Shown: in pieces, positions 49,858 to 58,865 of the stretch
Position numbering within the stretch: the first letter of the stretch is position 1
How the letters are laid out: each line of letters begins with the position of its first letter
DNA from: Pseudomonadales bacterium
Lineage (GTDB): Bacteria; Pseudomonadota; Gammaproteobacteria; Pseudomonadales; Azotimanducaceae
Reading direction: 5' to 3'
Assembly: GCA_011525295.1 (NCBI GenBank)
Contig: WTGV01000007.1
Coordinates: forward strand, 1-64,000
DNA length: 64,000 bases
The notes under the pieces: generated by a model
Told to the model about the DNA's origin: nothing
The model's input: only the letters and a program-made list of their open reading frames with translations
The model's database searches: none
Position numbers and translations under genes: made by a program

Positions 49858-51271
49858 ATAGTGAGAGCAAATGTCGAAATTCTTCGTCAGCGAGTGCTTT
49901 TTTACCGTAGGCGACTTGTTGCCAATGCATACTAAGTTTGTTAAACACGGTACTCAATGTAGGTACCCGGCGCGAAATGACACGGGAGCAGGTTCGTTCC
50001 GTATCGCAAACTTCAATCGGGCACGAGTGCTTGGCGATCAAGTAAAGCAATGAGCCTCGATAGAGCAAGGACATAGCATCCCGAGCGCGTCCTTGGCTCC
50101 AAGCCAACTTTGCTTGCGCGACTACGTTCGACGGTAAAGCTACTTCTGTTTCCGCGTCAGAGACAATGGAAACCTCAGTGCCCTCGATTGCACTCTTTTT
50201 AGATCGTCTCTTGACGAACTCCCAAATGCGAAGTCTGATCACGGTCCATATCACTAGTCCTAACAACGACGTCAGCAACAGAATCATGAGTGCTATACTG
50301 ATATACTGTACAATTATTTGCCAAAGCAAATTAGGGGGGGACGGCTCTCTAGGTCGTCGCTCTCGATAGGTCTTTTCCTCAACGACATGCTCTTGCATGA
50401 CATCGTTGACATCAGAACTCAAATCTGTTTGCTCGCCGGCTGTCGATGGAATAGCAGAAGTTACGTCTTGGGCCATCACGTTGTCGGTGGGGATCAAAAC
50501 AAAACATAAGACGCACACTACACCAAGCCGAGCGATCAACCTTTGAAACCCCAGATAGAGATCCCATCCTTCTAGACTGATTCTGCGATTAATGTACAAC
50601 CCAAATCCGGCACAAACATAGAACGGAGCCATGAAAGCGGTGACTAATAGCGACGTGCCAAGAAGCACAAGTTTACCGGATAGCGAATCCCATAACCAGG
50701 ACCACTGCGTGAAAAACAGTTCAAAGGGATTAATGGATTCATCAAAAACTGGTTCAAAGAATTTCATATATAAGAAAATCGCAAGAACGACCAAGATTAA
50801 CTCACAAAGGAACATCCCTACGTGTAACAACAAGTAGGTACTGATCAGTGGCGATTTAACCAGTTGTCGTCTTCGACGAATCTTTCCAGTACCACTTTCT
50901 ATTCCTTCCAATGCCGCGACTGGAGTCAACGTACTTCTACCGGGACACAATCGAAAGATGGTCAGCCATGCCAGTGTGTCGTATTGAAAAACTCCTCGCA
51001 ATGCTGATTTCATACTGTGTTTTTGTAAGAAAATAGCTGAACTGACAACTTGTAGTGGTAGTCGTTCGTATAACGGTTTGAACCACCAAAAGAACACGAG
51101 TGCGAAGATCGTGTTGGGAATTAAACAGGCAATTCCAAAAAATGGAATTGCAAAAACTGCCCAGCTACCTAGTAGAGCCCACCAATACTTGCGAGCTAAC
51201 AGAACGCCTACATCTGTAGCCTCATCAGGTGTTCTTAACCGAAGTTCAACCTGAGAGTCTTGAAATTTCAT
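49838..51271 (-). CDS. DUF4129-containing membrane protein
   Basis: I chose ATG at 51271 (MKFQDSQVELRLRTPDEA), because it overlaps the SpoIIM stop and the longer reading has no ribosome site. The 477-residue protein has about six transmembrane segments, a polar region, and a C-terminal DUF4129-type domain (KLAWSQGRARDAMSLLYRGS, then LRTCSRVIS). In such operons this protein is the membrane partner of MoxR-DUF58. Function unknown. Confidence 0.75.
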   Translation of the reverse strand: MKFQDSQVELRLRTPDEATDVGVLLARKYWWALLGSWAVFAIPFFGIACLIPNTIFALVFFWWFKPLYERLPLQVVSSAIFLQKHSMKSALRGVFQYDTLAWLTIFRLCPGRSTLTPVAALEGIESGTGKIRRRRQLVKSPLISTYLLLHVGMFLCELILVVLAIFLYMKFFEPVFDESINPFELFFTQWSWLWDSLSGKLVLLGTSLLVTAFMAPFYVCAGFGLYINRRISLEGWDLYLGFQRLIARLGVVCVLCFVLIPTDNVMAQDVTSAIPSTAGEQTDLSSDVNDVMQEHVVEEKTYRERRPREPSPPNLLWQIIVQYISIALMILLLTSLLGLVIWTVIRLRIWEFVKRRSKKSAIEGTEVSIVSDAETEVALPSNVVAQAKLAWSQGRARDAMSLLYRGSLLYLIAKHSCPIEVCDTERTCSRVISRRVPTLSTVFNKLSMHWQQVAYGKKALADEEFRHLLSLYEDSFA

Positions 51272-52229
51272 TCCGTCCCGCGAAGAAAAAATATGAAAAC
51301 ACAAGCACCCATAAGATGCTACCTATGAAGTACTTGAAAATGTTGGGTACATCTAAAGGAGACCAAAACGCCTCGATGAATGCTGCTAAGATGAACATCG
51401 TAAAGAAGCCTGCAACAAGCGTCATGGATTCACGGATACCTTGTCTGAGCGCAGTGTGACGTCCTAAGGTTCCCGGGAAATAAAGGGCTACCGCTAATCG
51501 CAATCCAGCCGCCCCCGCGATGACGATAGCCGTCAGTTCAAGTGCTCCGTGTCCGATTACGAACGGATACAACGTTGATCCGTAGCCGACAACGGTCAAA
51601 TGCGCGAACACCGAGCCCAAGAATACGCTGTTAAACAAGATGACAAAGACCGTGAGTAGACCAAATCCTATTCCTGATACAAAGACCATTAGACCGATGG
51701 AAGTATTGTGTCGAATATATCCTCCTAAGGCTTCAAGTTGACTTGACGGGTTCGGACCCTCAGCATTCCACGGCGCGTCCGGATCGTACATCACCTCGTA
51801 TCTTTCTACCTCGACTGGGTCCAATACAGTGTATATGAAGGTATCGGACTGAGAAATACAGTAAGACACGACTAGCCAAGGAAGAGCGAACAAGAGCAAC
51901 GAAGTTAGTACCCACTTTTTGTGTTTGCGTACTTCTCGTGGAAACGTATTTGTGTAAAAGCGAAAAATGTTCTCGAGCCATCCCGTACGAGAGACATAGA
52001 CCAAGTTGTGTCCTCGTATGACTAACGTATTCAGGCGCGTGATTAAGTTTGCTCCGTAGTGTCTAGTGCGCGCGACTGTAAGATCATGCGACACTGCTCG
52101 ATATAAATCAACGAATTTTTCCACACTAGTCGAAGTTTGAACTCTTCGAGTGCGTTCATACTCGTCGAGCGCGGTTTCAAACGAATTCCAAAGCTCTTCG
52201 CGATTTTGAATGAAGCGATTTTCCTTCAT
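51246..52229 (-). CDS. SpoIIM-like membrane protein (stage II sporulation protein M family)
   Basis: The 327-residue protein has a cytoplasmic N-terminal helical region of about 100 residues and about five to six transmembrane helices of the SpoIIM type, with the FTMFILAAFIEAFWSPL segment near the end. In Bacillus the family supports engulfment-linked murein hydrolysis; in gammaproteobacteria it is a standard component of this MoxR operon without a known role. It overlaps both neighbours (RDD by 4 bp, DUF4129 by 26 bp). Confidence 0.85.
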   Translation of the reverse strand: MKENRFIQNREELWNSFETALDEYERTRRVQTSTSVEKFVDLYRAVSHDLTVARTRHYGANLITRLNTLVIRGHNLVYVSRTGWLENIFRFYTNTFPREVRKHKKWVLTSLLLFALPWLVVSYCISQSDTFIYTVLDPVEVERYEVMYDPDAPWNAEGPNPSSQLEALGGYIRHNTSIGLMVFVSGIGFGLLTVFVILFNSVFLGSVFAHLTVVGYGSTLYPFVIGHGALELTAIVIAGAAGLRLAVALYFPGTLGRHTALRQGIRESMTLVAGFFTMFILAAFIEAFWSPLDVPNIFKYFIGSILWVLVFSYFFFAGRNEISRLSG

Positions 52230-53074
52230 GAGGCTCCACGTATCGCGTTCGCGTAGCCTAAGCAGATGGTTACGGCTTGGTCAGCGCGTCGGCCGTGTAG
52301 CGGTTCGAGTACCTCAGCTAGTTCTACTTTACGCTCGTCGGAGAACTCCGTGCTCCGATCTTGGAAAGCTAATAACAAATTTTGATCTTGCAATGAAAGC
52401 GTAGTCGGAAGCGTCTCCGGGGAACTCACTCCTTTGTAAGGTGCAGTTCTTGGCTGGTTGGTATAGATTATTATTGTGTCGGCTAAGTGATCTCCTAGAC
52501 GTCGAAAGTTCTTGGAGAACAGTATGAAGAATAATCCGGGTAGCCCCACGGGAATGAACCCAGCAGGAAATCCTAGAAGCAAGAGTCCTATCGAACTACT
52601 GCCGATCGAATCGATTTGTCGGAACAGATTTCGAACGATCGATTGCATGATGCCAACGGGCGTCCCCTCCGAATTCGTCACTTTTATGGATGAGACCACT
52701 TTTCCAGGTGTTTTGCCATCATTTAGTTGCTCAAAAAAAACACCATAGAACCAACCAATGACAAAAATCGCTATTAGAGTTACTCCGGTAATTATTTCTC
52801 CCACTGCAGGACCTAAGACCGACCCTACTATTGAGGTGATTGCTATCAGCACGATCATTATCAGGAGTCTCAAAAACTCATCTACTACAAACGCAATCCC
52901 TCGCGGCAGAAATCCTGCGGGACGAATCTCTAGTTCGGCTCCTTCGGGCGTTTCCAAAACAACTTTGGAGTCGAGAATTTGTAGTTTCTCTACATCATTC
53001 AGAGTAAATTGTGCGCCAAGCAACGACGACTCAGTGTCTTCTGTTGTTGGAAGCGGTAGTGGTGTTGTAGTCAT
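52226..53074 (-). CDS. RDD-family membrane protein 3
   Basis: The 282-residue protein has an RDD domain with several transmembrane segments, a GKVVSSIKVTNSEGTPVG stretch and a soluble basic-acidic tail. It stands in the MoxR operon between the DUF482 and SpoIIM genes, overlapping SpoIIM by 4 bp, the usual order. It is the third RDD protein in this window but is more divergent than RDD1 and RDD2. Function unknown. Confidence 0.85.
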   Translation of the reverse strand: MTTTPLPLPTTEDTESSLLGAQFTLNDVEKLQILDSKVVLETPEGAELEIRPAGFLPRGIAFVVDEFLRLLIMIVLIAITSIVGSVLGPAVGEIITGVTLIAIFVIGWFYGVFFEQLNDGKTPGKVVSSIKVTNSEGTPVGIMQSIVRNLFRQIDSIGSSSIGLLLLGFPAGFIPVGLPGLFFILFSKNFRRLGDHLADTIIIYTNQPRTAPYKGVSSPETLPTTLSLQDQNLLLAFQDRSTEFSDERKVELAEVLEPLHGRRADQAVTICLGYANAIRGAS

Positions 53075-53080
53075 AAAGAA

Positions 53081-54289
53081 CTAAGCTTCTCGGACATCGA
53101 TGAGAGTCTTAGCCTCATCGCTTCCCGGTATCGAAAGCGTACGCTCTTTGAAGGGAGACTGTGAATCAAGATATTCGAGATCGCGTCGTACGTACTGCAC
53201 TTCATCCGCTAAGAACTGGGCGACCGCAGCGCGAAACTGTGTATTCGCAATGTAATGAGCGGAATAGGTCGGCTCCGCTCGATATCCACGCGCAAACTTG
53301 TGCCCACCCTGTGCGCCAGCCTCTAAACTCTGCAGACGATGTTGAATGGCGTATTCCATCGCTTGGTAATAACACAATTCAAAGTGCAAGAATGGGTAGT
53401 GTTCGATGCAACCCCAGTTTCGACCATAAAGTGTTTCATCCCCAAGGAAATTCAGTGCTCCAGCGATGTATTTCGTCCCGCGACGGCAGAGTATCAAGAG
53501 AATCCGTTCTGACATTGTAGTGCTCACTAGACTAAAGAATTCTCGATTGAGATATGCACTACCCCACTTTCTGGAGCTGGTTTCCAAATAAAACTCGTAA
53601 AACACGTCCCAGTGTTCTTCTCGAAGATCTGAGCCAGTTAGCCACTCAATACGTAAGTTGTTTTCCATGACATCACGCCTTTCGCGTCGAATGTTTTTGC
53701 GTTTTTTGCTCGTTAGTTGGGAGACGAAATCGTCAAACGAATCGTATTCTTCATTGGTCCAATGAAACTGCAAGTCCATTCGTTGTAATAGTCCTGCAAA
53801 TTTTGTCATAGACCATTCCGACTGCTTCATAAACGTGATGTGTGCGGAACTCGCACCCATGTTGTCAGTGAGATCAATGATCTGCTGTATCAAGGATGAT
53901 TCGATTTCTTTCTTAGCTTGCGTATGTTTTACCAGTATGCGCGCGCCGGTAACAGGAGTAAAAGGAACGCAAACCTGGTACTTCGGGTAGTAATTTCTAC
54001 CGGCACGTTGGAAAGCGTCTGCCCAAGAGTAGTCGAAGACGTACTCACCTCGTGAATGGTATTTGAGATACATCGGCACCACTCCGACGGTTTCGCCATT
54101 CTGTTTGAGTTGGATGTGACTTGGAATCCAGCCAGTTTCCTCCGAAACGCATCCACTTTGCTCTAGCGCGAGAAGAAATCTGTGGTCGACAAACGGTTGA
54201 TATGGACAGTCTAGTGGAAGTGCACAAGCATTCCAATCGATCGCGTCGATTGAAGCGATCGATTGGTGATTATGAAGACTCATAGACAC
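53081..54289 (-). CDS. DUF482 / FemAB-GNAT-like protein
   Basis: The 402-residue protein shows the DUF482 (peptidogalycan biosynthesis-like, PF04339-type) motifs: CPYQPFVDHRFLLALEQSG, YVFDYSWADAFQRAG and ARGYRAEPTYSAHYI. These have a GNAT/FemAB-like acyltransferase fold in predictions. It overlaps nothing but is only 6 bp before the RDD gene and is the head of the operon. A peptidoglycan- or lipid-directed aminoacyl transfer is a reasonable guess, not seen in sequence. Confidence 0.8.
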   Translation of the reverse strand: MSMSLHNHQSIASIDAIDWNACALPLDCPYQPFVDHRFLLALEQSGCVSEETGWIPSHIQLKQNGETVGVVPMYLKYHSRGEYVFDYSWADAFQRAGRNYYPKYQVCVPFTPVTGARILVKHTQAKKEIESSLIQQIIDLTDNMGASSAHITFMKQSEWSMTKFAGLLQRMDLQFHWTNEEYDSFDDFVSQLTSKKRKNIRRERRDVMENNLRIEWLTGSDLREEHWDVFYEFYLETSSRKWGSAYLNREFFSLVSTTMSERILLILCRRGTKYIAGALNFLGDETLYGRNWGCIEHYPFLHFELCYYQAMEYAIQHRLQSLEAGAQGGHKFARGYRAEPTYSAHYIANTQFRAAVAQFLADEVQYVRRDLEYLDSQSPFKERTLSIPGSDEAKTLIDVREA

Positions 54290-54366
54290 AATAGCTTGTC
54301 GAAGTAATCAGTGATAGATATCCTTCTCAAACACGTTCGCCCACTCTAAAGGAGTTTGAAAGTGTT

Positions 54367-55140
54367 TCAACCAAAGGGCCGTGCTTTCTCTCGAGTGTAG
54401 AAAAATCCTGCCAAGGAGACGCATACGATCGAGTACGCACTCAGTGCGAGTAAATGCAATATTGTAGGATACCCCAACGATGTATCAATCAACTTGAACG
54501 CGAGTTGCGACGAGTGAAAGACGGGAGTGAAAAAAGTGATCGACTGAACAAATTGGGGTAAAACGTCAAAGGGAATAACAATACCACCGAGCAGCAACAG
54601 TGGTAGGTACAAAATGTTAACAACCGCATGTGCGGTATTGGGACCTGCCATGAAACCGCACAACAGTCCGATCATGCAATAGGGAATCGTAGACAGCGAA
54701 ACAACTACCACTATCAAAGCACTCTGTACCAAAGATAACTGAACGGAAACAAAGGCATGCCCGATTGCCAAAATGATGCAACCTATCAACACCGAAAACG
54801 CAACTGCCATCAAAGCTTTGGCAAGAAAGTAGACGAATATAGGCATCGGGCTCACGCGTTTGAGCAGTAACCAACCTTGACCTCTTTCGTTTGCAACATA
54901 TACCCCAAAACCAAACATTCCGGTTCCAATCGCGCCAATTGAACTTGCTGCGATAATCCAGAATTGATGCGAGCGTTCGATCGTCTCCCCCCAATCAATC
55001 ACTAAACCACAAAAGAGATAGATAATTACGGGAAAGCCGAGAATCGCTGTCGCGAACGCTGGAGTGCGCAAACACTTCAAAAATTCAGTGTAAGACTCGG
55101 CCAACAGGACTCGGCAGAAGTGTGATAGTTGTTCAAACAT
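54367..55140 (-). CDS. ABC-2 type exporter permease
   Basis: The ATG at 55140 (MFEQLSHFCRVLLAES) overlaps the ATPase stop codon by 8 bp and gives a 257-residue protein with about six transmembrane segments and the ABC-2 membrane plan. The ATPase partner immediately upstream supports the call. Substrate unknown; drug, antibiotic or lipid export is possible. Confidence 0.85.
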   Translation of the reverse strand: MFEQLSHFCRVLLAESYTEFLKCLRTPAFATAILGFPVIIYLFCGLVIDWGETIERSHQFWIIAASSIGAIGTGMFGFGVYVANERGQGWLLLKRVSPMPIFVYFLAKALMAVAFSVLIGCIILAIGHAFVSVQLSLVQSALIVVVVSLSTIPYCMIGLLCGFMAGPNTAHAVVNILYLPLLLLGGIVIPFDVLPQFVQSITFFTPVFHSSQLAFKLIDTSLGYPTILHLLALSAYSIVCVSLAGFFYTREKARPFG

Positions 55141-56050
55141 TGGCGAGCGTGTGCTCATTGATTCGTGCTGGCGAAAGCAGGTGTAAATAGGCATCTTGTA
55201 GGGAAGCAGGTTTCACCGCTAAGTTCTTAAGATCTGGATCTAGTTGAAGCAATAGCGATACGACAGGCTCGGCTTCAGTGACGTAGAGCCGTAAATGACT
55301 GTCGACATGTTCAATCCGTTTAACCTGTTTATATCGCTCAAACGCTTCTACACTTACATTGGTTTGTGCGGAAATTTCTGTAGTCCCAATCAAGGACCGA
55401 AGTTTTTCTGGACTAGCGTCGGCGATGACTTGGCCGTCGTGAAAAATTAGTATCCGATCTCCAAGTCTTTCAGCTTCTTGTAAGTTATGAGTAGCAAGCA
55501 AGAGAGTTCTTTCTGTGCCCGTGAATTGGTCGACTTCATCCCATAAAGCCATTCGTGCTTCCACGTCATGAGAAGTTGAAGGTTCGTCTAGAACCACCAA
55601 CTGTGGGTTTCCACATAGAGCTAACGCAAAGTTTAGACGTTGCTGTTGCCCGCCACTAAGGGACCCAAATGTTCTCCGGTCCAGTCCTTCCAGTCTCGCG
55701 ATGCGGATGAGTTCGTCTGTCGGAACGGGATCTTGGTAGTAAGTACGGAACAATCGTAGATGTTCTCGTACCGTTAGTGTACTAGGGATTCCGGAAATCT
55801 GAAGCATCGCGCCGGTACGTCTTCGCACGGATAGGTGACCAGGGGTCTCTCCAAATATCGCGATCGAACCTCGATCGACTCGCAATACACCTAGTACAAG
55901 ATTGAGGAATGTACTCTTGCCAGCACCGTTCGGTCCAAGGAGAACACATCTTTGCCCTCGAGAAACCCGAAGTGAGAAATCCTTAAGCGCTGTGACTTCT
56001 TTGTAGGACTTCGCTACGTTCGTAGCTTCAACTACGATTTCTTCGTTCAT
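55133..56050 (-). CDS. ABC transporter ATP-binding protein
   Basis: The 305-residue protein has a complete nucleotide-binding domain: Walker A GPNGAGKST, signature SLSGGQQQR, and Walker B LVVLDEPSTSHD. A C-terminal ACT-like extension follows. It pairs with the overlapping ABC-2 permease. No specific substrate can be read from the sequence. Confidence 0.92.
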   Translation of the reverse strand: MNEEIVVEATNVAKSYKEVTALKDFSLRVSRGQRCVLLGPNGAGKSTFLNLVLGVLRVDRGSIAIFGETPGHLSVRRRTGAMLQISGIPSTLTVREHLRLFRTYYQDPVPTDELIRIARLEGLDRRTFGSLSGGQQQRLNFALALCGNPQLVVLDEPSTSHDVEARMALWDEVDQFTGTERTLLLATHNLQEAERLGDRILIFHDGQVIADASPEKLRSLIGTTEISAQTNVSVEAFERYKQVKRIEHVDSHLRLYVTEAEPVVSLLLQLDPDLKNLAVKPASLQDAYLHLLSPARINEHTLANV

Positions 56051-56274
56051 GGCGCAACGTTGTTTTTGGAGGTTAGGGTATCGATTTAGAAATGTGGTGA
56101 AGACGCTGTTTAATGTTGACGCATTTCAACTACTCGACTCAGATGAGAATGACAGCACTCTCTCGACATGTAAAATCGGTCTGTTGCGTGGAACAGTCTT
56201 CCACGATTCAAAGAGGTACTGACGTGTGTATTCACACGCGGGATCGACAAGCAATCAGATTCCAGAGGTAATCC

Positions 56275-56688
56275 TTGCACTATCTATCGGGTTTAATTGG
56301 CATAGCATTTGTCGTGCTTACGTTGTTTTCTTGGCAAACCCCGTGGATAGCAGGACTGTTTCTATCTTGTGGCGTATTGTCTTTTGTTGCTATTGGTCCA
56401 AGTAGAGTCAGGTGGTGGCTATACACGTGCTGCATCGCTTCGGCACTAGCTTCAGCAACACTGTTTGCTCGATTCTTTGTTCAAGTGGAAGCAGTATCAG
56501 ACTTGACCGCCACCACAGGTTTCGATTATGCATTGCTCACAGATTTCCTTGCGGGATTCATGATGATGTACATAGTTTCGGAGTATAGCTGTTGGCTGAA
56601 GGGTCGTCAGGACCGAGTAAAACTCAAGATTCCACTACGTCGATGGCTTGAGCGATTTCGTCTAATCGAAGTACCGCGCTCACAGTAA
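56275..56688 (+). CDS. small membrane protein of unknown function
   Basis: The 137-residue protein has about four transmembrane segments (IGIAFVVLTLF, LFLSCGVLSFVAIG, YTCCIASALASATLF, DFLAGFMMMYIVS) and a basic C-terminal tail. It starts with TTG at 56275; AGAGG lies 7 nt upstream and an in-frame TAA at 56269 excludes a longer reading. I recognise no family. It is followed by the tRNA on the opposite strand. Confidence 0.6.
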   Translation: MHYLSGLIGIAFVVLTLFSWQTPWIAGLFLSCGVLSFVAIGPSRVRWWLYTCCIASALASATLFARFFVQVEAVSDLTATTGFDYALLTDFLAGFMMMYIVSEYSCWLKGRQDRVKLKIPLRRWLERFRLIEVPRSQ

Positions 56689-56734
56689 ACACCGTCACGC
56701 ATTACAGTTCATAACTCCCGACCGCAAAATTGCA

Positions 56735-56811
56735 TGGTCGGAGTGGCCGGATTTGAACCGGCGGCCCCTGCCTCCCGAAGACAGTGCTCTACCAAGCTGA
56801 GCTACACTCCG
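56735..56811 (-). tRNA. tRNA-Pro (CGG)
   Basis: The minus-strand sequence folds as a full cloverleaf with acceptor stem CGGAGTG/CACTCCG, a D-arm GCTC...GAGC, anticodon loop TTCGGGA (anticodon CGG), T-arm GCCGG/CCGGC, and an encoded 3' ACCA end (56735-56738). Length is 77 nt. Confidence 0.95.
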
Positions 56812-56844
56812 ATTATGTGTTCGCCTAAGATTTGTGCAGGAGTC

Positions 56845-57846
56845 TCAATATGCCCGATACATTGCAAGGCGTGCAAGTGCCACGAGTGCTTCTCGATAGG
56901 TGTTGTTCGGTACCTCCTCCAAGCATTCTATGCAGAGTTGAGTATGCTTCTCTGCGAGTGCTTTACAGTAATCCAGAGCACCAGAAGTTCGAACAGCCGC
57001 AATTACGAATGACAGTTCTTTCTGTGAACGATTCCTGATGGCATTGCGTACGCACGCAACTTCAGTAGGGCTACCCATTCGCATCGTGTAGATCAAAGGT
57101 ATCGTGGCTTTTCCTCCGGCTAAGTCATCTCCTACATTTTTCCCCATTACTTCGCTATCACCCGCAAAATCTAGCCAATCATCTATGAGTTGGTAGGCGA
57201 TCCCGAAGTGGCATCCAAAATCTCGTAAGGCATTGCGAACCTGTGCATCCGCACCAGCCAGTGTCGCGCTTGAATGCGCGGCGGCTTGAAACAACATGGC
57301 CGTTTTGCAGCGGATCACTTCAAGATATTCGCTTTCGGTGATTTCGGTGTTGCCGCTGTTCTGCAGTTGTAATACTTCACCTTCAGCAATAACGTTTGTA
57401 GCGCGGCTGATGATTTCCATCAACGGCATCGAATCGATCTCGACCATTAACTGAAACGCTCGGGAGTAGAGAAAGTCTCCCACTAAAACACTGGGCGCAT
57501 TGCCCCAAAGGACGTTAACGGTACGTTTTCCTCGACGCTTGCCAGAAGCATCGACGACATCGTCGTGCAATAGCGTAGCGGTATGAAGAAATTCAACGAG
57601 TACCGCTAATTTGATCTGCGCATTACCAATATAGCTACAAGCCTTCGCTGCTAGTAAAACAATTAATGGTCGCAAACGCTTCCCGCCGGAGCCAACGATA
57701 TATCGACCGATTTCGACTACAAGTGGCACTTGGGAGTACAACTGACGGTCGATAAGGCTGTTCGCCTCGTCGAAGTCATGTTGTACTAGCGCGCGAATCT
57801 GACCGAGGGTCGGACTCGATTGCACGCTGGCTACGTGGGCGTTCAT
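56845..57846 (-). CDS. ispB: octaprenyl diphosphate synthase (IspB)
   Basis: The 333-residue protein is a long-chain trans-prenyltransferase that makes the side chain of ubiquinone or menaquinone. The first aspartate motif is DDVVD (D95-D99), the second DDWLD (D222-D226). Length and motifs match IspB. It is divergent from rplU, the normal gammaproteobacterial arrangement. A small hairpin lies over the presumed ribosome site. Confidence 0.95.
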   Translation of the reverse strand: MNAHVASVQSSPTLGQIRALVQHDFDEANSLIDRQLYSQVPLVVEIGRYIVGSGGKRLRPLIVLLAAKACSYIGNAQIKLAVLVEFLHTATLLHDDVVDASGKRRGKRTVNVLWGNAPSVLVGDFLYSRAFQLMVEIDSMPLMEIISRATNVIAEGEVLQLQNSGNTEITESEYLEVIRCKTAMLFQAAAHSSATLAGADAQVRNALRDFGCHFGIAYQLIDDWLDFAGDSEVMGKNVGDDLAGGKATIPLIYTMRMGSPTEVACVRNAIRNRSQKELSFVIAAVRTSGALDYCKALAEKHTQLCIECLEEVPNNTYREALVALARLAMYRAY

Positions 57847-58233
57847 TAAACTGTTTCCACCAAGAAAGGTGGATTTAGGAAAGGTGAAATCAATCCTTCT
57901 TTGAAGTCATGCAACATGGAAAGCTAAAGGAATTTTGCAAACAGATTTTATTTTCTAGGGACACTTTGAGTGAGAATTGCAACCAATCTGCGATCTGAGT
58001 CATTAATTTGACAGATCCTCTTCGATGCCATTGCAAGATCATGTGCTTCATCGAGCGTGATTTCAAGTCATACACTCGCGAAGAGAGGGCGCATTGCTCG
58101 ACTATAATAACTCGAATCGTGTAAAATTCCGTGCTTAAATTTTGCAACGTTTGAATTAGGTAAGCAGACCTTTAATAACTTGTAAATTATTTATCAATTT
58201 ACTCACTCCAAAACGACCAAGAAGAAACAGCTA
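57847..58233. other. divergent ispB-rplU intergenic region
   Basis: Contains TCCACC (57856-57861) / GGTGGA (57868-57873), a 6-bp hairpin just upstream of ispB on the minus strand, and TATAAT at 58103-58108 on the plus strand as a candidate -10 for rplU. No gene was found in the remaining sequence. Confidence 0.4.
58103..58108 (+). promoter_or_regulatory. -10 box candidate of the rplU-rpmA operon
   Basis: Perfect TATAAT 126 bp before the rplU start. A -35 was not clear. Confidence 0.35.
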
Positions 58234-58560
58234 ATGTATGCCGTATTTGAAAGCGGTGGTAAGCAACACCGCGTTACACTAGGAGAAACGCTCGCGTTGG
58301 AGCGACTTGATGCTCCTATAGGATCCGATATTTCCTTTGATTCAGTTTTAATGGTCAAAGACCAAGAAAAAGATAAGGTATCGGTTGGCACTCCATATTT
58401 AGCTAATTGCAAAGTCAATGCGCGGGTGGTGAGCCACGGTCGGCAACCTAAAATAACGGTTATTAAATTCAAAAGACGAAAGAACTACCTCAGACGAAAA
58501 GGACACAAACAACACGCCACTTGGGTCGAGATTACGTCAATTGAACACAAAGGTAAGTAG
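58234..58560 (+). CDS. rplU: 50S ribosomal protein L21
   Basis: The 108-residue protein opens [18 protein letters not shown] and shows the [16 protein letters not shown] stretch, both diagnostic for L21. It is cotranscribed with rpmA, 2 bp downstream, and obgE. L21 binds 23S rRNA in the large subunit. Confidence 0.97.
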   Translation: MYAVFESGGKQHRVTLGETLALERLDAPIGSDISFDSVLMVKDQEKDKVSVGTPYLANCKVNARVVSHGRQPKITVIKFKRRKNYLRRKGHKQHATWVEITSIEHKGK

Positions 58561-58562
58561 CA

Positions 58563-58823
58563 ATGGCACATAAGAAAGCAGGCGGAAAGACCAAAAATGG
58601 TCGCGATTCAGAATCTAAACGTTTAGGAGTTAAAAAGTACGGTGGAGAAATCGTACGAGCAGGCAATATTCTCGTTCGACAGCGCGGTACTAAAATCCAT
58701 CCAGGATCAAATGTTGGATGTGGTAAAGATCACACTCTGTTTGCAAAGTCAGATGGTACGGTCGAATATCGAAAACACGGTTCGCTTCAAAGGACATATG
58801 TAAGCGTCATTGCGGCGAGCTAA
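58563..58823 (+). CDS. rpmA: 50S ribosomal protein L27
   Basis: The 86-residue protein starts with [20 protein letters not shown], the L27 N-terminus that reaches the peptidyl-transferase centre. Length is normal. Followed by obgE, 42 bp away. Confidence 0.97.
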   Translation: MAHKKAGGKTKNGRDSESKRLGVKKYGGEIVRAGNILVRQRGTKIHPGSNVGCGKDHTLFAKSDGTVEYRKHGSLQRTYVSVIAAS

Positions 58824-58865
58824 GCTCCCGTATTTCGTGCCCTACCATTCAAGGAGGCACGCACT

